Notes: generated by a model not told the origin, from the letters alone. A stretch of 64,000 nt of DNA from Entoloma clypeatum (GCA_963565915.1 OY751492.1:1612001-1676000), one strand, 5' to 3'; positions 31,786-43,283 are shown, counted from the first letter of the stretch. Numbers and translations are program-made.

Positions 31786-33955
31786 CATCATTTTGGACAG
31801 CTTCTCCCGTTCTCCTCGACTTTTTGTCACCTATCTAATGTGCCATCAGTTGGATGGCTTCTGGTCCTGACATCCACCCATCTAATCTAGGTGTTGAATC
31901 GAAAATTATTCCAAAGTCATTTCAATCTCCACTTGATTTCCTTTGATAAGTCAACTTAGACCAATTCGATGCCCTTTCCCCCATTGTTACTGCTGAACAA
32001 CACTGGATCTGCCCTAGGGTATGCGCCCAATGGCCACCTTTCATACACAACGGCCCCAGCTTGTGCCCAACGGCCGCCCTTAGTGCCCAACGACCTCAGC
32101 TCCTCACACCCAACGACCTCAAGTCACACCCAAGGGCCTCCACTCGTGTCCAATGGCCACACCTAGTGCTCAATGGCCCCAGCTCAAGCCCAATGGCCAC
32201 CACTTCTGCCCAATAGCTGCCACTCACACCCAACAGCCGCCTCTGGTGCCCAATGACCCCAGCTCACGCCCAACAACCTCCACTCGTGCCCAATGGCCGC
32301 CTCTGTCCTAACGACCTCAAGTCGCGCCCAATGGCCTCCACTCATGCCAAATAGCCACCCATAGGGCCCAACGACCCCAGCTGCCCCCAACGGCTGCCCC
32401 TCATGCCCAACAGCCTCTGCTCATAATGGCCGCCTCTGGTGCCCAACAACTCCAGCTCGCACCCAATGGCCTCCAGTCGCGCTTTAGATTCCTCATGTAT
32501 GGAGAGTACTAGGTATTAGACTTTTATATATACAATGTACCATAATTACAGCTTTTTATATATTCCACTTTTTTCATGTCCACACCATTGAGATTCTGCT
32601 GGGATGTTAGGATGCTACATAGCATTTCCTAGATGGGGTGTGGGAATTTATAGCATGACATAGATAAGGACCTTCACTATGGGTCTATGGCACTGTGTAG
32701 GGCTATATAGGGCTAGTTTGTATGATCGGAAATTACTGATGAACTGGCTGGTAGTATATTACGTTCATGTAAGCATGGAGACAAGGGCATCTGGTTCATA
32801 ATCTGAAATCATGGTCAATGTAATTTACTCCTATTTACTGATTTGGTTCCATACCTATACTTTATACACCCCCTCATCATCTGGATAAATAGTATAATGA
32901 AAATAATTAATCAAGTACATGGCTCTGGTATATATGTGCACAAACATCAATGATATAACTGCACATGGCATGCATATGTGTGTCTTCTGCCATACTCATC
33001 TCCCTCTGTTCTTGTGTCGTGCCAAGGCTGTGGTCCCATGCATCCCTCACCCATGCATTGTCCCTCTCGCCTCCCATCATTCCTCCCACTGTTTGTATGT
33101 CCTCCCACCTGCTGTTCTCTGTGCGTTTTGTGAGTGGTCTGCTGTGATGAGGATGGCACAGTGCTTACCTATAGTGTGGGGGCTGTGTAGTCCTCATGTG
33201 CAACCTAGTCAGTAGGCCTGATACATCAATAACTGTGCTAACAGTAAAACATCTGATGCATGACAGACTGTAGCTACAGATAGGCTCATACATCAGACCA
33301 ACCTATTGTACCACAATGACATCTTTGATGAGTTGACAACATGCTATTCCCTTTTTAAATCTCAGCACGCCCCACATTCAAGTTTGTCAGACTTGGTTTT
33401 TTTATTATATATGTGTCGCTGTCAATCAGATCAATACTTCTTGTATACATTTTCAGATAACATGCATGGTCAACAGATGGATAGATGGGTGGATGGATGT
33501 GCTTGCTGGATTGGTGTGGGTGATGGCGACGGACATCTGCACTTCCAATCCATGCTTGGGTGGACAGACATGCCGTGAACTGACATAGCCCTCAGATCAT
33601 CAGTTTGGCGGTGAAAAATACTGATATAGTTTGGGTGGGTGTGCTTCCTGGTTGGTGTGTGTGATGGGCGCCCACTCTTCTAATCCATGCTCAGGTGGGC
33701 AGACATGTGGTGAACCAGCATAGCTCTTGGGTCATCAGTTTGGCAGCATGCAGGCATAGTTGTGCCTTGGGTATAGTATTGGAGGGAGGCTGGGTGACAT
33801 GGGGTGAATGTGGTTGATAGTGAAGGTGAGTTAAGAATGAGGGTGTGAGTACAGTGAGGAGCTCAGCATGGTAAAAGAGGTACATACCATGGAGGATGTG
33901 GGTGTACTTACTCAATGCCAAGGCAGTTGCATATGAGGTGCACGCTGGAAGGGTC
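31786..33955 (+). repeat. Large inverted repeat, left arm
   Basis: Matches the reverse complement of 37449-39668. The outer end is GTGCCATCATTTTGG near 31786, and the inner end is a GTTGCATATGAGG block. The arm includes the GCCCAAC minisatellite (32040-32490). Frames in both arms are the same in reverse (for example 32919-33215 and 38225-38521), but they have no motif and I do not call them genes. Confidence 0.85.
32040..32490 (+). repeat. Degenerate GCCCAAC(G/A)GCC minisatellite
   Basis: Units of about 25-28 bp built on GCCCAACGGCC-CC with variable CTCAC, AGCTC or CACTC linkers. The mirror copy is at 39005-39440. Short runs of the same type occur near 10841-10955 and 37175-37215. Confidence 0.8.
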
Positions 33956-34768
33956 TGTGGGGCAATAAACAACTATGCAAGAGGGGGGCATATGAGACAG
34001 CTTGCACCCAGTGTTTGCAGTTTGTAAACTAGCATTTAGCCCAGTTCAACTAGGTGAAGTGGGTCAGGCACTGACTAAAGCAGATCAGAACCAGTAGAAA
34101 TCCAGAGACAGCAGAACCTACCAAATTGAGTGTGTTGGAGGAGGGAACCACCATGGCAATAGCCTCGATATCACAAAGAATGGAGGGAAGTGCAAGGGAG
34201 AGCTGAGCCCTGAGCACCGAGAGCTTGGCAGAAGTTGGACTTTGTGTCATGTGTCTCCAATGTTGAATTCTGGAAAGACACAGATTGCTTTATAGAACAT
34301 CTTCCACTCAACAGTTTCTTCAGATACTCTGTGAAAATAAGATTTACAATGCATTGCTTTGATTGGGATACTTCCAAAGGTCTGGGTTTAGAAAATAAGA
34401 AGATCAGACAGTGTGTGCAAAAAACAGCCCCAACTTCAATTAAAACTTGCAAAATGAATGATACTGCCATTATTGTCATTCCCATTCAAATCCATGCTGA
34501 CAACAGATGCCTTGCAGATGAAGTAATTCATGCAAGGCTTTCTGGAAATTGTTAGATGAGGTATATACAATTCAGTCTGGCATTGAATTCCAATTGAATT
34601 CAAAAAAGTTGTGATTTTGCAACATCTCTGAATCCTGAATTCTGAGTATGAGGTATTGACATCAAAACATCACTTGATCTTGAAATTAATGCTCCGGTAT
34701 TCTCACATAAATTAAAGCCAGTTGAGATACATATAAGATCCCTCAATGACACAGTTATGGCATTAGAG
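33745..34768 (+). repeat. Repeat shared in reverse with 60010-61039
   Basis: This stretch of the left arm and its inner flank is repeated at 60010-61039 on the opposite strand. It holds a 106-codon frame (34235-34555, mirrored at 60544-60224) that lacks an ATG near its start and has no motif I recognise; identical DNA in both copies gives no coding evidence. The left copy stops matching at 34768, exactly at a TA where a Tc1-like terminal sequence begins. Confidence 0.8.
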
Positions 34769-35460
34769 GTACAGTGACTCAAATAATTGTCCGGATGTTT
34801 GAGCTATTTTGATTGTTTGCTCAATAGCTCCAGGGGGAAGACACACAAGACCAAAGTGTTGGTGTATGACAGATGGAGCTACATCGTAGCTATAGAAATA
34901 TATAACAATTATATAATTCTAATAAGTTTCCATGGAGATATATACAATTCAATCTGGTAACTCATCCGGACAATTATTTGGGTGACAATCAGAAATATCA
35001 GAATCTGATGCCAGATGGTTCCTATGACATCAAACTCTTGGCAGATGGTTACTATAGTGATGCTATCATAGATAGTATCTGATTTCAAGCTATATAACCA
35101 GAGCTAATATTCTCAGCATTCCACAATTCATCATGCACCCCATCTTCTCTGCCCAGAAGGAAAACATAATTTCTCTAGCCTCCAACCATCAGGCCATTCA
35201 ACATATTGCCTCCAAAGTTGGTGTTGGCAAGTCTACAGTGTCTGAGATCCTTCAAAATCTCCTTGCTACTTGACAAATCCCTTCTGCTGGTTGTCCTTCA
35301 AAGCTTTCTGCCCATGCTCAGCGCTCTATCATTACACAAATCATCACTGGAAAGGCTGCCAATGCTGTTCAGGCAACAAAACACATCAACACCATCATCT
35401 CCAATCCAGTCAGCTCACAGACAGTGAGGAATGTTCTCAAGAAACACTCATTCAAATTAT
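34768..35460 (+). mobile_element. Tc1/mariner-like element fragment
   Basis: It starts at a TA dinucleotide with CAGTGACTCAAATAATTGTCCGG. The 60-kb copy of the same locus reads GAGGTATGTTATATTGCC without it, an empty site consistent with TA-targeted insertion. A second, inverted ATCCGGACAATTATTTGGGTG lies at 34967. The transposase N-terminus follows at 35134: MHPIFSAQKENIISLASNH, then ASKVGVGKSTVSEILQN (helix-turn-helix), a stop, then QATKHINTIISNPVSSQTV and RNVLKKHSFKL in a shifted frame. The DDE catalytic domain is absent, so it is a dead remnant. Confidence 0.7.
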
Positions 35461-36600
35461 GAATGTAGATCATATTAAACAAAAGGTTGCGGCCTTTCAC
35501 TATGTAAAAAGCCCCATACATGAATATATATGTAGAATAAAAATACTCACTATCTTCAGGCATCAAACTCACAACTGCAACAGGTCGCGTATCAAAATCC
35601 ATCCCGATAGTAATCAGATCCCGACCAGAGTGGTGTTGGCAACCCGTCGGGCCCGGGACGCTCCCAGATCCCTGTTATCAATATTGCCATTTTTGGCCAT
35701 CTTGATTTCCGACGTCCCCCCACTTTTGTGTATAGTTCTGGTCGCCTTTATTTTCCCCTGTCGGGCTCATGTCGGAGTCCCGAACATGTCCCGAACGAAT
35801 CATTCCCATCTTTGGGTGGCAATGTATTGACGATTGGAAAACTTCCATGTTATTCTTTGTATGAAATGACCCGAAGCATGAGAGCATGATTGAGGATCAG
35901 GCCAAGAGCCCCTGCATGCATGTTGTGAGGGTTCATTGTCTCCATCAAGGTGTTCACTCTATTACTCTGGCTTTTACACGCCTGATAAACACACATATCC
36001 CCCTTATTTAGAGGTGCATCAGGCATCCTGATGCACCTCTAACAAGAACTGTTAGTGTTAGATAGGCTAGTTTACTGAATTGTTGAATAAATCCCAGGAA
36101 TTCAAAGCATGTCTTGTAGAGATCCTCGGCACATTCTGCATCATCAATCAAGGGGGCTTCCATCAACGATGTCCAGGTCCCATTCCCACCACCTCCCACA
36201 GCCTCAGATTGAGTCCCGATGATGCTGAACAATGTCTCGGTAGACTTCCATGCCCCTCCCTGTCACCTCCCCTCATCCCCACATCTTCCCTTGATCTTCC
36301 CTACTCTTATAAATAGTATGATATACTATTACCAATCCCCGACCAACCCCCAGAGATATAGGTGATTAATATGGCTAACAAAGCAGTCAGGGACAGAGGA
36401 GTGAGGAGGAGCACATATCTCTTCTTGAGATACTGGCCTCTCCAGCCAATGTGTTACATGTTGGTTGATTATAGAGTATGTATATGTGTGGGGGAAGGTA
36501 CATAGGCACCCCAGCATGGGTAGAACAAGGGGAAAGGAATGAAGATGTATGTACTTACCTTGGGTGCAAATCATCATTTTGACCCCTCAATATGGTCAGG
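35461..36600. other. No firm gene; perfect hairpin at 36008-36042
   Basis: No frame here shows a known motif. A perfect hairpin has arms 36008-36023 (TTAGAGGTGCATCAGG) and 36027-36042 with a CAT loop. It is followed by AACAAGAACTG, without the CTRR end a Helitron terminus would need. Confidence 0.4.
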
Positions 36601-36604
36601 GCAC

Positions 36605-37175
36605 CTATTTAGGCCTATTCTATAGTATAAATAGGTCTCCAAGCATTGGTAGTACAAGGTATGCAATGGCTCAATTAGGTAGAAAAGTGTATAGAATGAG
36701 ATGCACATCAAAAATACATATTCCTCAGCTGGCATTAGTATCTTATGGTAAATAAATATATAGAGGGCTACAAAGAGTGTCATGGATGTATATATATACA
36801 CTGAAAAAGACCCCAAATGAATCCAAGCATTGTGGAAGGCAGAGGATACCGTTTTGTCTGAAATGCACTTCAGGATGGTATGTTTATAATAAGTCTTGTT
36901 CTCTAGTTGTGTTTTCAGTACTGAATCATGTCTCCCACCTTTCACACTCCTTGGATTCCTTTGGGGTCTTTTTCAGTGTGTATATATACATCCATGACAC
37001 CCTCTGTAGCCCTCTATATATTTATCTATCATAAGATACTAATGCTAGCTGAGGAATATGTATTTTTGATGTACATCTCATTCTATACACTTTTCTATCT
37101 AATCTAGCCATTGCACATGTTGTACTACCAATGCTTGGAGACCTATTTATACTATAGAATAGGCCTAAATAGGTT
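36605..37175. repeat. Palindromic (foldback) element, about 570 bp
   Basis: Arms of about 245 bp (36605-36850 and 37175-36935 in reverse) are separated by about 85 bp. Each contains TTTAGGCCTATTCTATAG, ATAAATAGGTCTCCAAGCATTGGTAG-type sequence and a TATATACAC stretch. The transcript would fold into a long hairpin. No transposase was found. Confidence 0.8.
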
Positions 37176-37270
37176 GTCCACTCACGCCCAATGCATCCAC
37201 TCACGCCCAACAGCATCAGACGGCGCGTCCAGTAGCACACTCATAGCCTAGTCCAGTACATATTATGAGT

Positions 37271-37294
37271 CTGGACCGGTTTAAACCGGTCCAG
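37271..37294. repeat. Perfect 24-bp palindrome
   Basis: CTGGACCGGTTT followed by its exact reverse complement, in a CCGGT-rich stretch between the foldback element and the right inverted-repeat arm. It may be part of a MITE end. Confidence 0.8.
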
Positions 37295-37448
37295 TCTCAT
37301 CAGACCTGAATACATGGACTGGTCAGACCGGTCTCTCACCGGTCTGGTCTGATTTTCCAAGGTGACTATATAAAATTGAGACCAGTGCAGTCCTCGCTCC
37401 TTCCTTTTCGGGGGTCAAAAACGAGACCGAACCGAACTTTCAATCACT

Positions 37449-39668
37449 ACCCCTCTGGCATGCCCCTCATATGCAACTGCCTCAGCATCGAGTAAGTACA
37501 CCCACATCCTCCATGGTACATACCTCTTTTACCATGCTGAGCTCCTCACTGTACTCACACCCTCATTCTTAACTTGCCTTCGCCATCAACCACATTCACC
37601 CCATGTCACCCAGCCTCCCTCCAATACTATATCCAAGGCATGACTATGCCTGCATGCTGCCAAACTGATGACCCAAGAGCTATGCTGGTTCACCGCATGT
37701 CTGCCCACCTGAGCATGGGTTGGAAGAGCGGACGCCCATCATACACACCAACCAGGAAGCACACCCACCCATCTCTACATCAGTATTTTTCACCGCCAAA
37801 CTGATGATCTGAGGGCTATGCCAGTTCATGGCATGTCTGCCCACCCAAGCATGGATTGGAAGCGCAGACGTCCGTCGCCATCACCCACACCAACCCAGCA
37901 AGCACACCCACCCACCCATCTGTCCATCTGTTGACCATGCATGTTATCTGAAAATGTACACAAGAAGTGTTGATCTGATTGACAGCGACACATATATAAT
38001 GAAAGAACCAAGCCTGACAAACTTGAACATGGGGCGCGCTGAGATTTAAAAAGGGAATAGCATGTTGTCGACTCAGAGAGAGCATCAAAGATGTCATTGT
38101 GGTACAATAGGTTGGTCTGATGTATGAGCCTGATACATGGAAGTGATATATTGAGCCTATCTGTAGCTACAGTCTGTCATGCATCAGATGTTTTACTGTT
38201 AGCACAGTTATTGATGTATCAGGCCTACTGACTAGGTTGCACACAAGGACTACACAGCCCCCACACTATAGGTAAGCACTGTGCCATCCTCATCACAGTA
38301 GACCACTCACAAAATGCACAGAGAACAGCAGGTGGGAGGACACACAAACAGTGGGAGGAATGATGGGAGGCGAGAGGGACAATGCATGGGTGAGGGATGC
38401 ATGGGACCACAGCCTTGGCACGACACAAGAACAGAGGGAGATGAGTATGGCAGGAGACACACATATGCATGCCATGTGCAGTCATATTATTGATGTTTGT
38501 GCACATATATACCAGAGCCATGTACTTGATTAATTATTTTCATTCTACATGGTATACTATTCATCCAGATGATGAGGGGGTGTATAAAGCATAGGTATGG
38601 AACCAAATCAGTAAATAGGAGTAAATTACATTGACTGTGATTTCAGATTATGAACCAGATGCCCTTGTCTCCATGCTTACATGAACATAATATACTACCA
38701 GCCAATTCATCAGTAATTCCTGATCATACAAACTAGCCCTACATAGCCCTACACAGTGCCATAGACCCATAGTGAAGGTCCTTATCTATGTCATGCTATA
38801 AATTCCCACACCCCATCTAGGAAATGCTATGAGCATCCTAACATCCCAGCTTACATATATGTCACATAGTACTTAGTCAGCAGAATCTCAATGGTGTGGA
38901 CATGAAAAAAGTGGAATATATAAAAATCTGTAATTACGGTACATTGTATATATACAAGTTTAATATCTAGTACTCTTCATACATGAGGAATCTAAAGCGC
39001 AACTGGAGGCCATTGAGCATGAGCTGGGGTTGTTGGGCACTAGTGGCAGCCCCGTTGGGCGCGAGCTGGGGTCATTTGGCACCAGAGGTGGCCATTACGA
39101 GCAGAGGCCATTGGGCATGAGAGGCAGCCATTGGGTGCAGCTGGGATCATTGGGCCCTATGGGTGGCTATTTGGCACAAGTGGAGGCCATTGGGTGTGAC
39201 TTGAGTTTGTTAGAACAGAGGTGGCCGTTGGGCACGAGTGGAGGTCATTGGGCACTAAAGTGGCTGTTGGGTGTGAGTGGCGGCCATTGGACAGAAGTGG
39301 TGGCCATTGGGCTCGGGCTGGGGCCTTGAGCACTAGGGGCGGCCCTTGGGTGTGACTTGAGGTCGTTGGAGGTCGTTGGGCACTAAGGGCAGCCGTTGGG
39401 CACAAGCTGGGGCCGTTGTGTATGAAAGGCGGCCATTGGGCGCATACCCTAGGGCGGATCCAGTGTCGTTCAGCAGTAACAATGGGGAAAAGGGCATCAA
39501 ATCGGTCTAAGTTGACTTACCAAAGGAAATCAAGCGGAGATTGAAATGACTTTGGAATAATTTTCAATTCGGCGCCTAGATTAGATGGGCAGATTTTGGG
39601 ACCGGAAGCCATCCAACTGATGGCACGTTAGATGGGAGAACGGGAGAAGCCATCCAAAATGATGGCAC
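37449..39668 (-). repeat. Large inverted repeat, right arm
   Basis: Reverse-complement partner of 31786-33955. Its inner end is at CCCCTCTGGCATGCCCC and its outer end near GATGGCACTAGGG, directly against the glycosidase fragment. It carries the minisatellite at 39005-39440. Confidence 0.85.
39005..39440 (-). repeat. Minisatellite, mirror of 32040-32490
   Basis: TTGGGC(A/G)(C/T)GAG-type units of about 25-28 bp, the reverse complement of the left-arm array. Confidence 0.8.
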
Positions 39669-40155
39669 TAGGGCTGCTGGCTCCCGTTGGCAGGTCTAGC
39701 CAACAGCGCGCCTGTTCTCTGATCCATCTTTGTAACGGACCCAATCCCAGCCGGTGGGGTGGGGAGGTAGGACAACGAGGCCACGGCGGTGTAAGTCTCC
39801 CCGTTGCTCGTCTTGGCCATGCATGTGATGCCGTAGGGCGTCTTGCTGGGCTGCAGGCCCGCCAACGAGAACGGGAGTGTCGTCCCGGTTGAATTGAGTG
39901 CGACATTCCCCGTCGCAAGAACGGTGCCGGGGGCGTTGGTGAGCGAGACGGTGACTGCGAGGGCGCCGGAGGTGGAGGAGATGGCGGCGGCGTTGGTGAT
40001 GACGGAGTGGGTGAGGGGCGCGTCGACGATGACAGAGACAAAGGAGGGATCAGAGGCAGGCGGGGAGGAGGCGTCTTCGGGGAGGTAGGGCCGGACTGCG
40101 GCGGCGCAGCGGAAGGCGAGGAGTGGGAAGGCGGAGGTCGGAGGGACGAGGAATT
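39664..40155 (-). pseudogene. Secreted (trans)glycosidase-like protein, N-terminal fragment
   Basis: The minus strand reads FPLLAFRCAAAVRPYLPED, DPSFVSVIVDAPLTHSVI, AVTVSLTNAPGTVLATGNV, LAGLQPSKTPYGITC, ASLSYLPTPPAG and GSVTKMDQRTGALLARPANG, then a stop. This is the beta-rich N-terminal part of a family of secreted Agaricomycete proteins often annotated as (trans)glycosidases (from memory). The start codon and signal peptide are missing above about 40155, and the catalytic barrel after ALLARPANG is missing below 39664. It ends against the right inverted-repeat arm, which suggests truncation by that rearrangement or capture of a fragment. High third-position GC contrasts with the AT-rich repeats around it. 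Confidence 0.65.
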
Positions 40156-40366
40156 GACGTTGGATTTCCCCTGTGGTACGGTACAGTTCACGGTTGATTG
40201 TATCGTATTGACTGTATGCCTGTATACCGTCGACGGTACGGTGCCCAGCCCTAACATTGCCAGCATGAGCAGCGCATCGTCGTACAAAATAACAAATGTT
40301 CTATTTATGGCCCAAATCATCTACATGCTTGTACAAACCTATATTTTTACAATTCAGCTCATAACA
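40156..40366. other. Non-coding spacer with a short palindrome
   Basis: Contains repeated TACGGTAC and a perfect TACCGTCGACGGTA palindrome near 40225. GGGCTGGGCACCG on the minus strand resembles a MITE start, but no partner end is visible. Confidence 0.35.
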
Positions 40367-40600
40367 TTACCACATGCAGGGATGACTCACTCCCGCTGAA
40401 TCTCGCACTGGGTTGGCACGCTTGCAATAAAGTTTCATCGGCGGGCTGGCACTGCAACACTCGGCGCTGGATGTGCATCGCCCGTTTACGCCAACCTGAT
40501 CCGGTTTGCAATTGTGATGGCTTCCTCCGTGAGAGGCTGCTTGGGCGGCGCCGGTGACGCATAAAACGATAGAAAAGATGAGACCGGGGGAGAAGTGCAT
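40367..40600 (-). CDS. Small cysteine-rich secreted protein
   Basis: 77 residues from the ATG at 40600, chosen because a signal peptide (MHFSPGLIFSIVLC, cleavage expected near AQA-A at about residue 20) begins there; an in-frame upstream Met would bury it. The mature part has six Cys spaced C-x10-C-x5-CC-x9-C-x15-C. This C-C-CC-C-C order is that of knottin-like proteins, though the spacing fits no family I can name. A TATA box (TATAAAAG, 40711-40704) lies about 105 bp upstream. GTGAGT occurs at codons 71-72, so splicing there to a different C-terminus is possible and would replace the last Cys. It may be an effector or antimicrobial-type small secreted protein; function unknown. It lies directly beside duplication copy B. 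Confidence 0.65.
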   Translation of the reverse strand: MHFSPGLIFSIVLCVTGAAQAASHGGSHHNCKPDQVGVNGRCTSSAECCSASPPMKLYCKRANPVRDSAGVSHPCMW

Positions 40601-40703
40601 AGTAACGAGAATAGGTGCCTGGTGGACTGATTCGAGTGAGTGCAATGTTCGATCACTGAGTCGGACACTTGCTGTGCTGAATGTGGCCAATGCCCTCAGC
40701 GTC

Positions 40704-40711
40704 CTTTTATA
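40704..40711 (-). promoter_or_regulatory. TATA box of the small secreted-protein gene
   Basis: TATAAAAG on the minus strand, about 105 bp before the ATG at 40600. Confidence 0.6.
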
Positions 40712-40736
40712 TCCCCAACGCCAATTACCGACTTGC

Positions 40737-43239
40737 AGGTCACAGAATATCAATGGAGAAATTTTAGGCAGGGAATAAAGAAGCAGTGAGAATTGGAAGC
40801 CTTGAGCCAAGTCGGCTGCGGAAGAGGGTCAGGGATACAGCACTGCCGGACAGAAATATCTGTGTATTCTGACTGGCAGCGTACCCATGTGGAGGATATC
40901 CACTCATCCTGTTTTTCGGTGCGCTCCGCATACTTTTCTTTCGCCGCCAGAATGATTCTTACGACAGGACAATACTTACCTTACCGCTGGTGGACCTCGA
41001 TTCTATGGACGTCGTACGAGGATACGAGACACGGGTTCTAGACCCCCACCCAAACCTCGGTGACACAGAGACCGCCTGCAGGGAAGCCCGAGCGGCGACA
41101 CATTTATTCAAGATTCGCACATCGTCCGTCCACCGTGGCACCACTCGGACAGCTATCTGAGGTGCGAAATTGGACCTCACCGAGCTACTAGTAAGTACAG
41201 GCCAGCGCGCTACACATTCCGATTCTTAGACGTCGACCTCGATATGCGGCCAATTGCGAAAACGCTATGTACTTGGCGCGTGGCCTGTACCAACTCCCCT
41301 GGCCCACGCCGTGTGAGGCCTGGCATTGGAGTCGTGGTTACCGGTTACACGTTACAGCTAGATCTATATCGTTAGGCCGTCTGGGGACAAAATGACGTAC
41401 AGCAGAGTCGAGCAGAGAAAATAGAAGTTGCCTTGGCAGGAATCGGACGTACGCGTAACCGAGGTGCGCTGTCGCCTGCTGGAACCGAGCATGCACAGTC
41501 ACTGTGTGAGTCGCCGTTCCATGCAAATTCAAACACCCAGCGGATTCTGTGAGCTCAGTATGTTCCCCTCAGTGCTGTTGGAGATTCCCTCACTCTAAAC
41601 CTCGGTGACAGAGAGCCGAAGACCACCTGCAGGGAAGCCCCAGCAGCGACACGTCGATTGAAGATTCACACATCGACCGTTCACCGTGGCACCATATCTA
41701 CCCGAGGTGCGTGAATTGAAACTCACCGAGCTACCCACAAACAAACGCGTTACACAACCAGATTTCAGACCTCAACCTCAGTGTGCAGTCAATTGCAAAA
41801 GGCTATGCTATGTAGAGACGCGGCCCGTACCAGCTCCATTGACCCATCCCATGTGAGCCTGGCCTTGATCGTGGTTGACGTTCACGCGATCGCGGCCAGT
41901 GCAGGCGGTCCCTGGGAAGTCCTCTGATTCTCCGGCGAGGGCAGAAGCGTCCTCTGAGCCGGTTCTCGTTCTTCCTTAGTTCGAACATCAGGTTCCACCA
42001 GTGTACCCACAAAGGTGCCCCTGTGCTTCCGCAGGGGCTGGAACAGCGGCCACGATGCGTCGACCTCGGTCGAGGCTGTGACCACAACTGCGCTGCGGGA
42101 ACGTTTTCGACTCCCTGAGTGAAACTTTCTCGACGTCCTTCAGTCGGACGCGTTGTTACAGAGATGGGGGGGTATGGCGCGAGTATATGTACTTTTCCTT
42201 TTGTTACTAATTAGGAACTGACTTTTTGGTGTCTGTTAGATTGCTCCGCTCTACCAGATTATCCTGGTGTGTGGAGCCGTTCGAGGAGTTTTGGGAGGCT
42301 GGTTATGCGCAGATAAATGGTAGGAGGAGTTTCATACGTCAGTTGAAGCTGTGTTTGGGTCATCGACGAGCAAACGAGAGAAGGAAGAAGTACCTTGGGG
42401 GGTGACCCCCATTCCACCTACTATGTACTTATCCTGCTGTGCATATGGTGTTGACTTTTGAGCTTATTAGAACGAGCAAGATCGGATAGCCACTCATTGC
42501 AGAAAATGTATCCATGCCCTTGATCAACGAAGTTGACGACAATCGGAAGAAATTTACCCCCAGACTCGCCCGCTACCGGGGGTGCCATTAAGTACCATAC
42601 ATTCACGACAGAGGGCTGTTTTGCAAGTACAACGAGACCCACGACGTCATTCCCACCGACAGCAGCTACCACAGCAGCTACTGGATGGCCTGCCATTCTT
42701 CAGCTGTATGTCATGACTTGACCCATCTTTGTCCAACAATGATAGCCATCGACGAAATAGTCGAAAGCCTTTTGTCTTCATGGCGACGACCATCATCATC
42801 CCCCGCACTGACCCTCAGATCTTCTACCATGGACGTTGGGACGTTTCTCCCACTACCTGGTGGTCGGTTCCAATTCATTTCGATTCCATCCTCCCTCCGA
42901 CTCAATAATTTCACATCCTGAACCCCACAGGGCAGCCTCCGGCTTCAAACTCCAAATCTGCAACCTCCGCTCCCTCTCACTCAATCTCGGGCCCGACACG
43001 TCCAAGCCCTCCGCAGACGTCGGTGTGTCCTTCAATTATCGGCCCTTTGTGACGATCCATGCTTCTGCGGGGACGAACGTCGTTCCTTTGGGAGATGACG
43101 ACGACGACGCGGAGACGAGCGTAGTGCGAATCAATGTTCAGAGGCCAGAGAACAACCATATCCATCTTGAGTCCATTGGCCTCAATACTGTATGTCACCT
43201 TGACGGGTCGCTTTCGATGTTCTCGTTGAAGTATCACTA
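40737..43239. repeat. Segmental duplication, copy B
   Basis: Same orientation as copy A. It includes both 510-bp tandem units, the 91-codon frame (42421-42696) and esterase exons 1-2, then ends abruptly at 43239 within intron 2. It lacks about 85 bp present in copy A (near 1521-1600) between repeated GTGTG sequences. Confidence 0.9.
42780..43189 (+). pseudogene. Truncated copy of the SGNH esterase gene (exons 1-2)
   Basis: Exons 42780-42859 and 42931-43189 match exons 1 and 2 of the gene at 2114 almost base for base, with intact splice sites. The sequence stops matching at 43239. The exon with the GDS nucleophile and everything after it is absent, so no esterase can be made. Near-identity to a functional gene, next to more diverged flanks, hints at gene conversion. 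Confidence 0.9.
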
Positions 43240-43283
43240 CTGGGTTATGGGCCGCTGCAGGGCACGACAGGTCCGAGTTCACT

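Noticed and set aside
32919..33215. 98-codon frame mirrored at 38225-38521
   Set aside because: Repeat DNA is near-identical in both arms, so the matching frames carry no evidence of coding; Cys/His-rich but no ordered motif.
36008..36050. Helitron 3' terminus
   Set aside because: The hairpin is not followed by CTRR, and no Rep/helicase coding is in the window.
39628..40320. 230-codon Pro-rich minus-strand frame
   Set aside because: It is an out-of-frame reading of the glycosidase fragment, whose true frame matches a known secreted family.
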